Source of the DNA: a virus
Direction: 5' to 3' (one strand)
IMG/VR virus record: IMGVR_UViG_3300032117_000040
Coordinates: 1 to 51,757 of that record
Length of the DNA stretch: 51,757 bases
Numbering within the stretch: the stretch's first letter is position 1; each line of letters opens with the position of its first letter. The position numbers were made by a program, and so were the translations under genes. Below the pieces are notes generated by a model. It had not been told where the DNA came from. It ran no database searches and saw nothing but the letters and a program-made list of their open reading frames with translations. Below, in pieces: positions 15,443 to 24,465 of the stretch.

Positions 15443-16027
15443 ATGAAAATCGACCGCGCTCTGAATCTCGTGATGCAAATTCAGACCGCTAAAAATGGTT
15501 TAGTGTATGTTCACTCAACCCCTATTAGCAGGTCTATTTTTGAACAGTTCTACCTTGAGATTGGCAAAGTGTTTAGTCAATGCTTTGACAGTGTTAATCA
15601 AGCCCATCTTGCACTTTCTGCACCACAACTAGCTTATCCCGCCTTGAAGTCGATTTCGATAAAAGCAGGTAACTGGGAAGGTGCAGGCGGTGTCAAGTTT
15701 GGGCTTGTCAACGAGATAGTTCGTTTGACCAACGTGATTCTCAATGGAGATCAAGGCTGGTATTCTTTACCTTTTGATACTGCTGTAAAACGCGGAATTA
15801 TTGATGAAGATGAAGAAGCAGAGGTTTTGAGCTCTTTGGTTTTTTTTACTGCAATCTCCAAGGTTGCGCCCAAGGATCTGAAGGATTCTTTCTTGGAGAT
15901 GGCGGGGTCGTTAAGAAATTGGGAGCTTACATCCTTGGACTCTACGGCATACCAGAATGGTTTGCCGATCTTGACCAAGGAAGACAGTACTGGAGAGACA
16001 ACCCCAGTATCATCGCTGATCTCCTAG
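15443..16027 (+). CDS. Tail assembly chaperone, short product (G-like)
   Basis: The unshifted product has 194 residues and is mainly helical. It is the G-type chaperone that coats the tape measure during tail assembly. Codons 133-135 (GTT TTT TTT at 15839-15847) contain the slippery heptamer T_TTT_TTT. After it the zero frame continues for 59 residues to the stop at 16025-16027, while the -1 frame stays open to 16149. Position between the tube and tape-measure genes is diagnostic. The ribosome site AAAGGAACTAA lies 4-10 nt before the ATG. Confidence 0.75.
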   Translation: MKIDRALNLVMQIQTAKNGLVYVHSTPISRSIFEQFYLEIGKVFSQCFDSVNQAHLALSAPQLAYPALKSISIKAGNWEGAGGVKFGLVNEIVRLTNVILNGDQGWYSLPFDTAVKRGIIDEDEEAEVLSSLVFFTAISKVAPKDLKDSFLEMAGSLRNWELTSLDSTAYQNGLPILTKEDSTGETTPVSSLIS

Positions 16028-16149
16028 ATTATCTTAGCGGCGCGGCTTTTGGCACACTTGTAAGAGAATTTGACGGACAATGGATCGACGCTGAACAGTA
16101 TCGTCAACGACATCTGATCAAAGCGATTGAAAGTAAGTCATTTTTTTAA
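15443..16149 (+). CDS. Tail assembly chaperone, -1 frameshift product (GT-like), about 235 aa
   Basis: A fraction of ribosomes should slip back one base at 15841-15847 and read on from 15847 to the stop at 16147-16149. The result joins the first 135 residues to about 100 new ones (YCNLQG..., then GAYILGLYGIPEWFADLDQG and LLDYLSGAAFGTLV). The -1 frame has no start codon with a ribosome site and is open only from 15814 onward, and this is the only canonical slippery heptamer in that stretch. The T-like extension would link the chaperone to the tail tube. Such frameshifts are conserved in tailed phages, which makes this reading likely. Confidence 0.72.
15841..15847 (+). other. Programmed -1 ribosomal frameshift site T_TTT_TTT
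   Basis: Seven Ts in zero frame as T TTT TTT form part of an 8-T run (15840-15847), allowing tandem slippage of both tRNAs. It lies inside the overlap between the two chaperone frames (15814-16027). I do not see an obvious strong pseudoknot directly downstream by eye. Confidence 0.68.
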
Positions 16150-16167
16150 TCTAACAGAGATCAGAAA

Positions 16168-17811
16168 ATGGTAGCAAAGTCAGTCATTGAAATTGATGTT
16201 CTCGACGCAAGGTTTAAAACCTTTGTGGCTGAGTTTGAAAAGGTACAAAAAGCCGTCAAAGCCATGACTATTGAGTGGCAAAAAATTGGTGCGGCCAGCA
16301 CCAAAGCCACGCAAACAAACAACAAAGAACTTGACAAAACTGTCAAGGCTCAAAAACAGATCAGCGCAGAAGTAGAAAAAGCTGATAAGAATCAAAAATC
16401 GCTTAACAAATCAATCCGCGACGGCAACCGAGAGTTATCTACTGCCGCCAGAACCGCCGCATCGATAGCGGGTAGTCTGGCAAACGCGGCGCTCTCTGTA
16501 GCTAAATGGACAGCCTATGGCGCAATAGGTGGTGGATTTGGATTCGGCAGTCTTGCATCCAGTGCAAGCGACTATCGTAGACAAGCGCAAGGTTATGGAG
16601 TTTCAACTGGTCAACTTCGAGCCGCGAACACCAATTTTGGTAAATATATTTCACCTGAATCGGCTCTTGGAAATATCGCCAACATTAAAAATGATTTAAG
16701 CAAACAGTGGATTTTGACAGGCATGGGAGTTGGTGCAAATCAAAACCCAGCGGAAGCTTTACCCAGTGCTATACGTAATGCAGTGAACATATTTAAACAA
16801 GGTGGTCAGAGTCAACAGTACGCGCAAGCGCGCGGATTAACTGAAGTGTTCAGCCTTGAAGAGCTACGCCGTTTGTCCTCTCTTTCTGAACAAGAGCTTT
16901 CAGATACGATCGATGCGTATAAACGCGATCAAGAAAAAATGGAAGTTTCTGATTCAGATAGCAAAGCATGGCAAGATTTTTGGGTTCAATTGAAGCGATC
17001 AGGAGAGTTAATAGAAACAGCTCTAATAGGAAAATTAGTTGCATTAGCCCCCTTATTAGATAAATTCTCGCAAAACATCACGAATATCTTGCTTAAATTT
17101 GTAGATTCTCTTGGCCAATATCTTGCCAGCGATAGATTCCCTCAAGACGTAAGGAAGTTTTCTGACGCGCTTGTTGCGCTATTTGAGATTGTAAAGAAAG
17201 TAGCCAGATTTATGGGTGTCTTACCAGACTCAAAAAATTCGGCAAGAGAATTCAATCCACAACAAGCTGAAGAAGCAAGAACACTTAGAGAGTCGTCCAG
17301 CACTCCTAAGACACTACAGGGGAAGCAACAGGCTGCATATAAGTTCTATCGTCAGATGGGTTTAAATCACTATGCTGCTCTAGGCATGGTTGCAAATTTA
17401 ATGCAAGAAAGCTCGATGGATGAAAACGCATTGAATTTTAATCCTGATACTAAGGAAGAACATAGAGGTTTAATGCAATGGGATAAAGGTAGATACGCAA
17501 ACTATTTGAAGCTCTATGGAGATCCTAGAAAAGATAAGGATGCTTTCTACCATCAATTGCAATTTTCTATGCAAGAATTCAGCACGACTGAGAGCAGAGC
17601 CTACGATAAATTAAAAAAGGCAATTGATATTAAAGGTGGTGTAGAAGGTGGATTGGCAGCAGAACGTCCAGCTGCTCCCGGTACATTTGCCTATTCAAGA
17701 GAAGTTGAACGCCGAATGCACATTGCCAACACGATAACCATCAACGACAATACGGGCGGTAGTGTGACCACAACCACGAACACATTGCCCGGCGCAGGAT
17801 CAGCACAATGA
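16168..17811 (+). CDS. Tape measure protein with C-terminal tail lysozyme domain
   Basis: A 547-residue protein that sets tail length. Residues 1-100 are coiled coil (KAQKQISAEVEKADKNQKSL). A glycine/alanine-rich hydrophobic patch follows (TAYGAIGGGFGFGSLASSAS), then helices. Residues about 390-500 match the phage tail lysozyme pattern (YRQMGLNHYAALGMVANLMQ, ESSMDENALN and GLMQWDKGR), with a candidate catalytic Glu in QESS. At about 1.5 angstroms per residue the tail would be short, roughly 80 nm. The lysozyme domain would open peptidoglycan during entry. The gene overlaps the next by 4 nt. Confidence 0.82.
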   Translation: MVAKSVIEIDVLDARFKTFVAEFEKVQKAVKAMTIEWQKIGAASTKATQTNNKELDKTVKAQKQISAEVEKADKNQKSLNKSIRDGNRELSTAARTAASIAGSLANAALSVAKWTAYGAIGGGFGFGSLASSASDYRRQAQGYGVSTGQLRAANTNFGKYISPESALGNIANIKNDLSKQWILTGMGVGANQNPAEALPSAIRNAVNIFKQGGQSQQYAQARGLTEVFSLEELRRLSSLSEQELSDTIDAYKRDQEKMEVSDSDSKAWQDFWVQLKRSGELIETALIGKLVALAPLLDKFSQNITNILLKFVDSLGQYLASDRFPQDVRKFSDALVALFEIVKKVARFMGVLPDSKNSAREFNPQQAEEARTLRESSSTPKTLQGKQQAAYKFYRQMGLNHYAALGMVANLMQESSMDENALNFNPDTKEEHRGLMQWDKGRYANYLKLYGDPRKDKDAFYHQLQFSMQEFSTTESRAYDKLKKAIDIKGGVEGGLAAERPAAPGTFAYSREVERRMHIANTITINDNTGGSVTTTTNTLPGAGSAQ

Positions 17812-18419
17812 CCTCAATTGCAAAAACAGCTTTTAGCTATTCTTTTGAGACATCCCCGCTTCTATTAGAAAACGGGATTGCGCAATATTCTGTTGACGCT
17901 ACTTTGCCTATCATTGGTCTGCTTGAGACTTTCTTTGGCGAATATTTTGCCCAATTCAGAGTGTTGCCCGGCAGTACGCTCGAAGAATGGCAAGTAGCAG
18001 AATACCCTTTTGTCAACCTTCAGATGGCGGCTAACGCAACAGTTCAGATGCCGTTAAAGGTGAGCATGTTGATGATTTGTCCAGCACAAAACCCCGGCGG
18101 GTATTTGCTCAAACAGCCGATCATCACCGCGCTGAAAGCGCTATTTGACTCTCATGTATCGCAGGGCGGCACATTCACTGTGCTCACCCCAGCATATACG
18201 TACATAAACTGCATATTGACAAGTATGCGCGACGTCAGCAGCGCTTCAGACAAACAAGTGCAATATATGTACCAGCTCGACTTTGTTCAGCCATTGGTGA
18301 CAACGCAAGCTGCTGAAAGAGTACTTGGTGCTTTGATGAATAAGGTTGCGAACGGTCTTCCAACTCTGTTGTCTAATTTCAATTCTGCGCCAGCCGCAGT
18401 CCCACCATTACCTGAATAA
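17808..18419 (+). CDS. Baseplate / distal tail (Dit-like) protein
   Basis: The protein has 203 residues and begins 4 nt inside the tape-measure gene. The central part (LLKQPIITALKALFDSHVSQ, then GGTFTVLTPAYTYINCILTS) follows the pattern of Dit-like proteins that form the hub around the tube end, in which a helix is followed by strands describing 'constant-value' tail tip domains. It precedes the plug and hub genes, as in cyanophage Pam3-like baseplates. No enzymatic motif is seen. Confidence 0.6.
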   Translation: MTSIAKTAFSYSFETSPLLLENGIAQYSVDATLPIIGLLETFFGEYFAQFRVLPGSTLEEWQVAEYPFVNLQMAANATVQMPLKVSMLMICPAQNPGGYLLKQPIITALKALFDSHVSQGGTFTVLTPAYTYINCILTSMRDVSSASDKQVQYMYQLDFVQPLVTTQAAERVLGALMNKVANGLPTLLSNFNSAPAAVPPLPE

Positions 18420-18421
18420 TC

Positions 18422-18691
18422 ATGGCAACAGTCGTACCTTTCCAACCTTCATCAACGTCCAATTTTCAATTCAACTTGACTTTGGATGGCGGGTCATACG
18501 TTGCTATTTGCACGTGGTATGCGTATGGTGCTCGGTATTACGTATCCATTTACGACACTTTTAAAAATCTTATCGTGATTCGGCCAATCGTAGGGTCGCC
18601 CGACAATTACGACATAAATTTGGTGTTTGGCTATTTCACGACATCTACTCTGGTTTATCGAGTCAGCACTCAAAGTTTTGAGGTGACTTGA
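18422..18691 (+). CDS. Baseplate plug protein, Pam3 gp18-like
   Basis: This 89-residue protein has a MATVVPFQPSSTSNFQFNLT opening, a GGSYVAICTWYAYGARYYVS core and IVGSP. This closely follows the small plug family described for cyanophage Pam3 baseplates (recognised from memory). The plug sits inside the hub channel. Its stop overlaps the next start by one base (TGATG). Small size, all-beta character and gene order fit well. Confidence 0.65.
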   Translation: MATVVPFQPSSTSNFQFNLTLDGGSYVAICTWYAYGARYYVSIYDTFKNLIVIRPIVGSPDNYDINLVFGYFTTSTLVYRVSTQSFEVT

Positions 18692-19713
18692 TGCGGTATT
18701 ACGAGATAACGATAACTCAAAGCCAAGCCAACCTTTCGGCGGGGAATAAAGCTTTTTCGCCGATCACGTTTTCCACGCTCAACTCTAGCGGATTGAACAA
18801 TCCATCTGCGTTAAAGGTTGAGATAGATGCTTTTCAGACTTACTATCATCAGCCATCACAACACAGTTTTTTAAGGATTTCTGGCGTGTCGTATGACATA
18901 TTGAAGCAAGGCAACAACTTCAATAACGCTAATATCAGCATCAAAGTAGGCATGAGCAAAGGTTTACCTTTTGCCACCCCTTCACAGCAGGGCGAAATCA
19001 TCAACGGGTCTATTTTTCAAGCCTTTGGAAATTGGCAAGGAAATATGGTAACGCTTGATCTGGTGATTTTGTCGTTCAACACAAACATACTTACACCAAC
19101 AAACTTAAGCTTCACATGGGATAAAGGCGTAAGTTTGGAGACAGCTATACGTACAACTTTGCAAAATGGATTTGGCACTTTCGATGCGAATGGTAAAAGA
19201 AGTGCTGCAAACGTGTTTGGAAACTTAGATGCTCGATTGATATACACAGAAACTCAGCCATATACGTATAACAGTTTGCAATCTTTTTCTTACGCAATGT
19301 GGAACATAAGTAAACAGATAATACCTGACCCTACTTATGCTGGCGTGGGTATATCCGCTATTTCAAGCGGATTTTTACTCGATGATGGCACAGCGCCAAT
19401 TGCAAAAACTGTTCAACTTCAATATCAAGATTTGATTGGCAACGTCACTTGGATAAACACTGCAACGATCCAAACAAAATTGGTGATGCGCGGCGATATA
19501 ACGATCGGCGACTACATCAAATTTCCAACCTACACACCTGTTAACGAAGTGGCGGGGAATAATTCGCAAGCCAGAAACAACCCTTCTTTTAGTGGCGTGT
19601 TCAGGGTCAACAAGATTCGCCACGTAGGTAATAGCCGACAAGCCGATGCAAACAGTTGGGTAACGATACTCGATTGCACGGTACAAAACACGCCAATGGA
19701 ATGGTACGATTAA
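18691..19713 (+). CDS. Baseplate hub protein
   Basis: The protein has 340 residues, taking the ATG at 18691 that overlaps the upstream stop; a TTG three bases earlier is a less likely start. Beta-rich domains come first (YYEITITQSQANLSAGNKAF), with a long central region and a C-terminal OB-like segment (GDITIGDYIKFPTYTPVNEV). Lying between plug and spike genes, it corresponds to the gpD/gp27-like hub that connects tube and spike. The ending HVGNSRQADANSWVTILDCT resembles hub proteins of small myophages. Confidence 0.68.
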   Translation: MRYYEITITQSQANLSAGNKAFSPITFSTLNSSGLNNPSALKVEIDAFQTYYHQPSQHSFLRISGVSYDILKQGNNFNNANISIKVGMSKGLPFATPSQQGEIINGSIFQAFGNWQGNMVTLDLVILSFNTNILTPTNLSFTWDKGVSLETAIRTTLQNGFGTFDANGKRSAANVFGNLDARLIYTETQPYTYNSLQSFSYAMWNISKQIIPDPTYAGVGISAISSGFLLDDGTAPIAKTVQLQYQDLIGNVTWINTATIQTKLVMRGDITIGDYIKFPTYTPVNEVAGNNSQARNNPSFSGVFRVNKIRHVGNSRQADANSWVTILDCTVQNTPMEWYD

Positions 19714-19716
19714 ACC

Positions 19717-20355
19717 ATGCAAGCACAAAAGACCCCCTTTGCAATTGCAATAAACAATTTTACACAGGCCAAGATTGAGTCTTTTCAAGACGTGCTTGGC
19801 TATGTATTGCCGTGCTCTGTTGCAGCGGTAAACGGGTCTATGGTGACGGTGAACTTTGAGGTCTTGCCAAATGCAGACATCACTTTCCCTCAAGTCACGT
19901 GCCCTATAGCTGAAAGTCAATATGTGCGCCTTCCAGTACAAGTCGGCGACTTTGGAATTTGTTTGCAAGCAAGCACGCGCTTGGGTGGCATATCGGGGCT
20001 TGGCACAGGTAAAGCGCCTTTAGGTCTTCCCACTAATTTGGGTGGATTAGTGTTTCTACCTATAGGCAATACGAATTGGCAAACTGTTGATCCCAATGCA
20101 GTCAACATCAACGCGCCGAATGGCGTGGTGATCCGGGATACTAACAGCAACACGGTCATTACGCTGACACCTTCTGGTGTCGTTGTAAATGCAAAAACTT
20201 CTGTGATATTAGAAGTTGGCAGCAATTCAGTGGTGGTCAATTCGAGTGGCGTAACCATAACAGGCACGCTGACAATCAATGGTAAAGCTTACTTGTCCCA
20301 CGAACACAGTGGCGTTGCGACAGGCAGCAGTAACACAGGAACGGTCGTGCCATGA
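19717..20355 (+). CDS. Membrane-puncturing spike protein (gpV/gp138-like)
   Basis: The protein has 212 residues. An N-terminal OB-fold-like region (VLPCSVAAVNGSMVTVNFEV) is followed by repetitive beta-helix segments (VVIRDTNSNTVITLTPSGVV). The C-terminal tip has HEHSGVATGSSNTGTVVP, a histidine-containing ending like those that bind iron at the spike apex of P2 and phi92. Trimer formation is expected. The order hub, spike, wedge is standard. The 3' end overlaps the next gene by 4 nt. Confidence 0.78.
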   Translation: MQAQKTPFAIAINNFTQAKIESFQDVLGYVLPCSVAAVNGSMVTVNFEVLPNADITFPQVTCPIAESQYVRLPVQVGDFGICLQASTRLGGISGLGTGKAPLGLPTNLGGLVFLPIGNTNWQTVDPNAVNINAPNGVVIRDTNSNTVITLTPSGVVVNAKTSVILEVGSNSVVVNSSGVTITGTLTINGKAYLSHEHSGVATGSSNTGTVVP

Positions 20356-20672
20356 GAAACTACGGCGTAGACGCAAATAAAAATTGGGTTGAGATAACCG
20401 ACCCGAACTATGTATATTTGTCCGCAACAGCACAAGCTTTGCGGCTAAATTTAAACGAAAGTCCGATATATGGAAATTACGGTATTCCCGCACAACAATC
20501 TGTTGCAACACAAATTGCACCTAACGCGGCGATCGTTCGGACGCAGAATCAATATGCACCTTACTTCTCCAGTTTGGTGATAACAAATCAACAAAATACA
20601 CCTCAGCCAACCTATAATATCTCTGCAATTTTCCAGAATGGAGTGGTTGTGTCTTCGGTGGTCGCAAGTTAA
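20352..20672 (+). CDS. Baseplate wedge / sheath initiator (gp25- or Mu gp46-like)
   Basis: A 106-residue protein between the spike gene and the J-like wedge gene, the usual place of the gp25/W-like subunit that nucleates the sheath. The stretch TAQALRLNLNESPIYGNYGI is characteristic: gp25-like proteins carry a region where a short helix leads to L.L..GE(P/S)..Y. The start ATG overlaps the spike stop. Small size is normal for the family. Confidence 0.65.
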   Translation: MRNYGVDANKNWVEITDPNYVYLSATAQALRLNLNESPIYGNYGIPAQQSVATQIAPNAAIVRTQNQYAPYFSSLVITNQQNTPQPTYNISAIFQNGVVVSSVVAS

Positions 20673-20684
20673 ACAAAGGGCTTT

Positions 20685-22085
20685 ATGGCAACGATTACTT
20701 CCGCTGGTGCAATACCAGCCAATCCAACAGATCTATTGAATGCGGAACTTGCCGCTGCGCAAGCTCTTTCACCCGGTTTGACTGCTAATCTGCCCGGTTC
20801 TTTAGTGGAAGATATGGCCAGTACAGCGACAGGCGCTTTGGTCGTTCAAGATCAGGCTTATGTTGATTTGGTCAATTCTATTAGCCCTTATACGGCCAAC
20901 CCATTCGTCTTGTATCAACTTGGCGCTGTATATGGCGTGCAGCAAGGCGTAGGCTCAAACACTTCTGTTTATGTGACTTTTACAGGTTCTGCCGGATTTG
21001 TGATTCCGGTAGGTTTCACCGTATCTGACGGTACTCATCAATATACGGTTCAAGACGGAGGAATCATCAGCGCAAATGGACAAAGCACCGCGCTGTATTG
21101 TTTGGCGACAGTTGCGGGTTCTTGGTCTGTGCCTGCGGGTACTGTGACTCAGATCATTAGCTCCTTGCCTTCGGGCTATTCTTTAACTTGTACCAATTTG
21201 AGCGCAGGACTGCCCGGCGCCACAGCTCAAGCCGTATCCGACTACCGCGCGCAAGTTATTCAAGCTGGGTTGGCAACGGCACAAGGCGTGCCTCAGTTTT
21301 TAAAAACGCTGTTGTTAGAAGTTAATGGAGTCCAGCCAAATTTGGTGTCTGTTCGCAATATCGGAACGGCACAGTGGGAAGTAATTTGCGGAGGAGGAGA
21401 CCCATATCAAATAGCAAACGCTATTTTTGAAGGGGCTCCTGACATATCAATGTTGGTGGGGTCTACATTGTCAGTAACCGGAATCACGCAAGCTAACCCC
21501 GGCGTCGTGACGACTAATTTGAATCACGGGTATACGACAGGCCAAGTCGTCACGATTGCTGGTGTTACACCCAGCGCATATAACGCGAGTTATACGATCA
21601 CAGTGCTGTCGAATAAAACTTTCAGTATAGGTGTTAACACTACTGGATATTCGGCATACTCATCCGGCGGCGTGGTAACACCTAATTTGCGCAATGTCAC
21701 TGTGTCGGTGAATGACTACCCAGATACTTACAACATCACATTTGTAAACCCTCCCGTCCAGACTGTTCAAGTTGCCTTGACTTGGAACACAACGTATGCG
21801 AACTATGTGTCGCCGTCTACGATTGCTTCTTTGGGGGCTCCTGCGATTGTCAGCTACATTAACAGCATTGCTGTTGGCCAACCCATCAATGGATTTGAAC
21901 TTCAGGCTGTATTTCAGAATGCCATCGCTGCGGTAATTCCTCCCGCATATCTGTCGCGGATGTTGTTTACCATCACAATTGCAGGCGTGGTGACTTCTCC
22001 TACGTCTGGAACTGCACTGTATTATGGCGATCCTGAAAGTTACTTCTCTACTTCAGCAGCCTTGGTAGCGATCACACAAGGGTAA
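20685..22085 (+). CDS. Baseplate J-like wedge protein
   Basis: A 466-residue baseplate wedge component with the usual J features: an N-terminal helical region (NPTDLLNAELAAAQALSPGL and PGSLVEDMASTATGALVVQD), the VTFTGSAGFVIPVGFTVSDG strand block, and a C-terminal domain ending before a gpI-like gene. Residues about 262-335 are an inserted beta module (NHGYTTGQVVTIAGVTPSAY) related to the insert in the sheath protein at 13673. The wedge ring carries the fibres and senses host contact. Confidence 0.82.
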   Translation: MATITSAGAIPANPTDLLNAELAAAQALSPGLTANLPGSLVEDMASTATGALVVQDQAYVDLVNSISPYTANPFVLYQLGAVYGVQQGVGSNTSVYVTFTGSAGFVIPVGFTVSDGTHQYTVQDGGIISANGQSTALYCLATVAGSWSVPAGTVTQIISSLPSGYSLTCTNLSAGLPGATAQAVSDYRAQVIQAGLATAQGVPQFLKTLLLEVNGVQPNLVSVRNIGTAQWEVICGGGDPYQIANAIFEGAPDISMLVGSTLSVTGITQANPGVVTTNLNHGYTTGQVVTIAGVTPSAYNASYTITVLSNKTFSIGVNTTGYSAYSSGGVVTPNLRNVTVSVNDYPDTYNITFVNPPVQTVQVALTWNTTYANYVSPSTIASLGAPAIVSYINSIAVGQPINGFELQAVFQNAIAAVIPPAYLSRMLFTITIAGVVTSPTSGTALYYGDPESYFSTSAALVAITQG

Positions 22086-22088
22086 AAC

Positions 22089-22718
22089 ATGATTACCCAA
22101 ACATTGCCTGCATATCTGTACCAACAATGGCAAGACCCAGATAGGGTTTCTCAAGCATCGATTGATAGCTTGAATGCGCTGTTCACTGCGTACAACCAGC
22201 TATCGCAGGCCAATCTGAACACCATCAACGCATTGAATTTGCCAATCTATACGAACTCAGTGATTTCTGGCGTATTGTTAGATTGGGTAGGCACAAATTT
22301 GTATGGTCTACCTAGACCATCGGTATCTTCGCCGATAGTGTTTTCAAATCAAGGCGTATACAACACAGAAGCATACAACACTGACGCCTTTAATGAAAAC
22401 GGCATAGCTTCGCCCAGTTCATCTTATGTAGTTACGGACGACTATTACAAAAGAATATTGACGTGGGATTTCTATAAAGGCGATGGTTTTCAATACAACA
22501 CAAATTGGCTAAAAAGGCGTGTAGTAAGATTTTTGAATGGGGTGAATGGCGTTGCGCCTAATATCGACAACACTTACGGTGTTAGCGTTACGTACACATC
22601 ACTTAGCCAGATCACAATCACAATTTCCACAGCGTCAGCAGCTAAAACTTTTTTGGCTGCGGCTATACAGGATGGCATTTTGAATGTACCATTCCAATAC
22701 ACCTACACCGTCGCTTAA
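22089..22718 (+). CDS. Baseplate wedge protein, gpI/gp48-like
   Basis: The protein has 209 residues and immediately follows the J-like gene, as the P2 gpI analogue does. Opening residues LPAYLYQQWQDPDRVSQASI are helical. A repetitive middle (QGVYNTEAYNTDAFNENGIA) and LTWDFYKGDGFQYNTNWLKR follow, a pattern I associate with DUF2612-like baseplate proteins. It probably bridges the wedge and the fibre N-terminal domains encoded next. The gap to the upstream gene is 3 nt. Confidence 0.65.
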   Translation: MITQTLPAYLYQQWQDPDRVSQASIDSLNALFTAYNQLSQANLNTINALNLPIYTNSVISGVLLDWVGTNLYGLPRPSVSSPIVFSNQGVYNTEAYNTDAFNENGIASPSSSYVVTDDYYKRILTWDFYKGDGFQYNTNWLKRRVVRFLNGVNGVAPNIDNTYGVSVTYTSLSQITITISTASAAKTFLAAAIQDGILNVPFQYTYTVA

Positions 22719-22727
22719 GGTATTGAC

Positions 22728-23858
22728 ATGATCACACTTTTTGCCAACAACGCAAAAACTACACTGGCGTCATCCATCACCAGTACTGCTACGTCAATTA
22801 CCGTGGCTTCTGGAACAGGCACGCTTTTTCCGAGTCCTTCTACTGGCCAAGGTTTCAGAATAACGCTCAATAGCGTATCTACTCCAACACTATACGAAAT
22901 TTGTATTTGTACAGCTCGTTCAGGAGATACTTTGACGGTTATCCGAGGCCAAGAAGGAACTACGGCATCTCCGTTTTCTCTGAACGACATTGTTGGAAAT
23001 TATGATACTGCCGCAACAATGGCAGATTTAGTTCAGTCTGAACAATTGCAAGCTCAAACATATCTGTACGCTGTTGCTACAGGAACAGGGAACGCGCTAT
23101 CTGCCACCATACCTTCAAATCTGACAGCTATCCCCGATGGCATGTCTATTGTTGTCAAATCTACCGCAGCAAATACGGGCGCAGCGACTCTGAATTTGAC
23201 TTTAGGTTCTACAGTGACAGGTGCTATACCTATTGTTTTAAGTAACGATGCGGCTCTGGTAGGTGGAGAAATACCCGGCGCCGGATACCCCATCACTTTG
23301 TCTTACAGTTCTACGTATGGTGCGTGGGTTATCACAGACGGCAGCGTAAACTTCTCTTTGTATGCGCCAATTAATAGCCCTACATTCACTGGAGTTCCGG
23401 CAGCGCCTACACCCAGCAACTCAGATAGCAGTACAAAATTGGCGACAACTGCGTATGTGCAAAATAATTTAGCAAACTATGCGCCCATATACAGTCCAAC
23501 TTTGACAGGCACGCCAGCTGCACCAACCGCATCAACAGGCACTAATTCAACCCAGCTTGCGACAACAGCTTTTGCAAATAATGCGGGAATTGGAAGTACA
23601 GTTCAATCTTATCAGGATGTCACTTCTAGTAGAAGTCAAAACACTGTTTATTACAACACCACAGGTAAGCCAATACAAGTTTACATTTATGAAACTTATG
23701 TTAACAGCGTAGGAGTGTTAGTTAACGGCTCTTATGCCATACCTGTTGGCGATAATACGAGCAATTCAGTTATTTCTTTTCTTGTACCTGTTAATGGAAG
23801 CTATGAGTTAGTTGTTAACACTAGCATCTCCATTAGCGCATGGATAGAACTTCGTTAA
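22728..23858 (+). CDS. Tail fibre protein (short), shares its N-terminus with the giant fibre
   Basis: The protein has 376 residues. The first 100 or so (opening MITLFANNAKTTLASSITST, with LTVIRGQEGTTASPF) are clearly related to the first 100 of the 1708-residue fibre at 24466, and are probably the domain docking on the baseplate. Short tandem motifs follow: SPTFTGVPAAPTPS and SPTLTGTPAAPTAS, each followed by (K/Q)LATTA, a fibre repeat seen widely in phage tail fibres. The C-terminus (SYELVVNTSISISAWIELR) could be a small receptor or trimerisation domain. Confidence 0.75.
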   Translation: MITLFANNAKTTLASSITSTATSITVASGTGTLFPSPSTGQGFRITLNSVSTPTLYEICICTARSGDTLTVIRGQEGTTASPFSLNDIVGNYDTAATMADLVQSEQLQAQTYLYAVATGTGNALSATIPSNLTAIPDGMSIVVKSTAANTGAATLNLTLGSTVTGAIPIVLSNDAALVGGEIPGAGYPITLSYSSTYGAWVITDGSVNFSLYAPINSPTFTGVPAAPTPSNSDSSTKLATTAYVQNNLANYAPIYSPTLTGTPAAPTASTGTNSTQLATTAFANNAGIGSTVQSYQDVTSSRSQNTVYYNTTGKPIQVYIYETYVNSVGVLVNGSYAIPVGDNTSNSVISFLVPVNGSYELVVNTSISISAWIELR

Positions 23859-23867
23859 GGATTAAAA

Positions 23868-24158
23868 ATGAAATTTTATAGATCACAAGATGGAAAAATT
23901 CATGCCTTTGAAAGTGACGGTTCTCAAGACCATCTTATTCCCGACAACGCTACTTTGATTGATAAAAATCAAATTGAAGCTATAAATGACGCGCGACAGA
24001 AAGCTGCCATAGATTCATTGTCATACGCACAAAAAAGAGCTCTTGAATACCCTGATTTTCACGATTATCTTGACGGAATCGTAAAAGATGATCAAACACA
24101 AATCCAAGCTTACATTGCAGCTTGTCAGGCTGTAAAAGCGAAACATCCTAAACAGTGA
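23868..24158 (+). CDS. Small fibre-linked protein, possible fibre chaperone
   Basis: The protein has 96 residues and starts MKFYRSQDGKIHAFESDGSQ, continuing with a helical charged half. Small proteins with a YR..DG..HAFE..GSQD opening occur after tail-fibre genes of many phages and are often called fibre assembly proteins; I have no stronger evidence. It lies 9 nt after the short fibre gene, with the start preceded by AAGGATTAAAA. Confidence 0.5.
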   Translation: MKFYRSQDGKIHAFESDGSQDHLIPDNATLIDKNQIEAINDARQKAAIDSLSYAQKRALEYPDFHDYLDGIVKDDQTQIQAYIAACQAVKAKHPKQ

Positions 24159-24168
24159 GGAGAAATAC

Positions 24169-24441
24169 ATGAATTACGGAAGCCCAATCACAGGAACTTT
24201 GACAACAACAACAGCTGTTGTCGCTTTGCCAAACCCCGGCATTCAATACCCCGCAACGCTAATTCTTAACTCATCGAACGGAAGCCGAGCAATCCAACTT
24301 TCTTTTGACAATGGTACGACTTACTATTCAGCTGTCACACCAACTTTGACTGAAACAGGTCAACTGGTTTATGCGCTGACGTATCCTGCTACCACTGTCA
24401 AATTTACTGGTGCGGCTAACGACACTTACACAATTTTGTAA
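24169..24441 (+). CDS. Small tail-associated protein, unknown function
   Basis: This 90-residue all-beta protein has a Thr/Ala/Gly-rich sequence (NYGSPITGTLTTTTAVVALP) and a LILNSSNGSRAIQLSFDNGT core. It is located between the two fibre genes and cotranscribed. The composition suits a virion adaptor or capping subunit. It has a good ribosome site (GTGAGGAGAAATAC). I do not recognise a family. Confidence 0.5.
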   Translation: MNYGSPITGTLTTTTAVVALPNPGIQYPATLILNSSNGSRAIQLSFDNGTTYYSAVTPTLTETGQLVYALTYPATTVKFTGAANDTYTIL

Positions 24442-24465
24442 AAACAAGTTTCGCTTGAGGACTGT

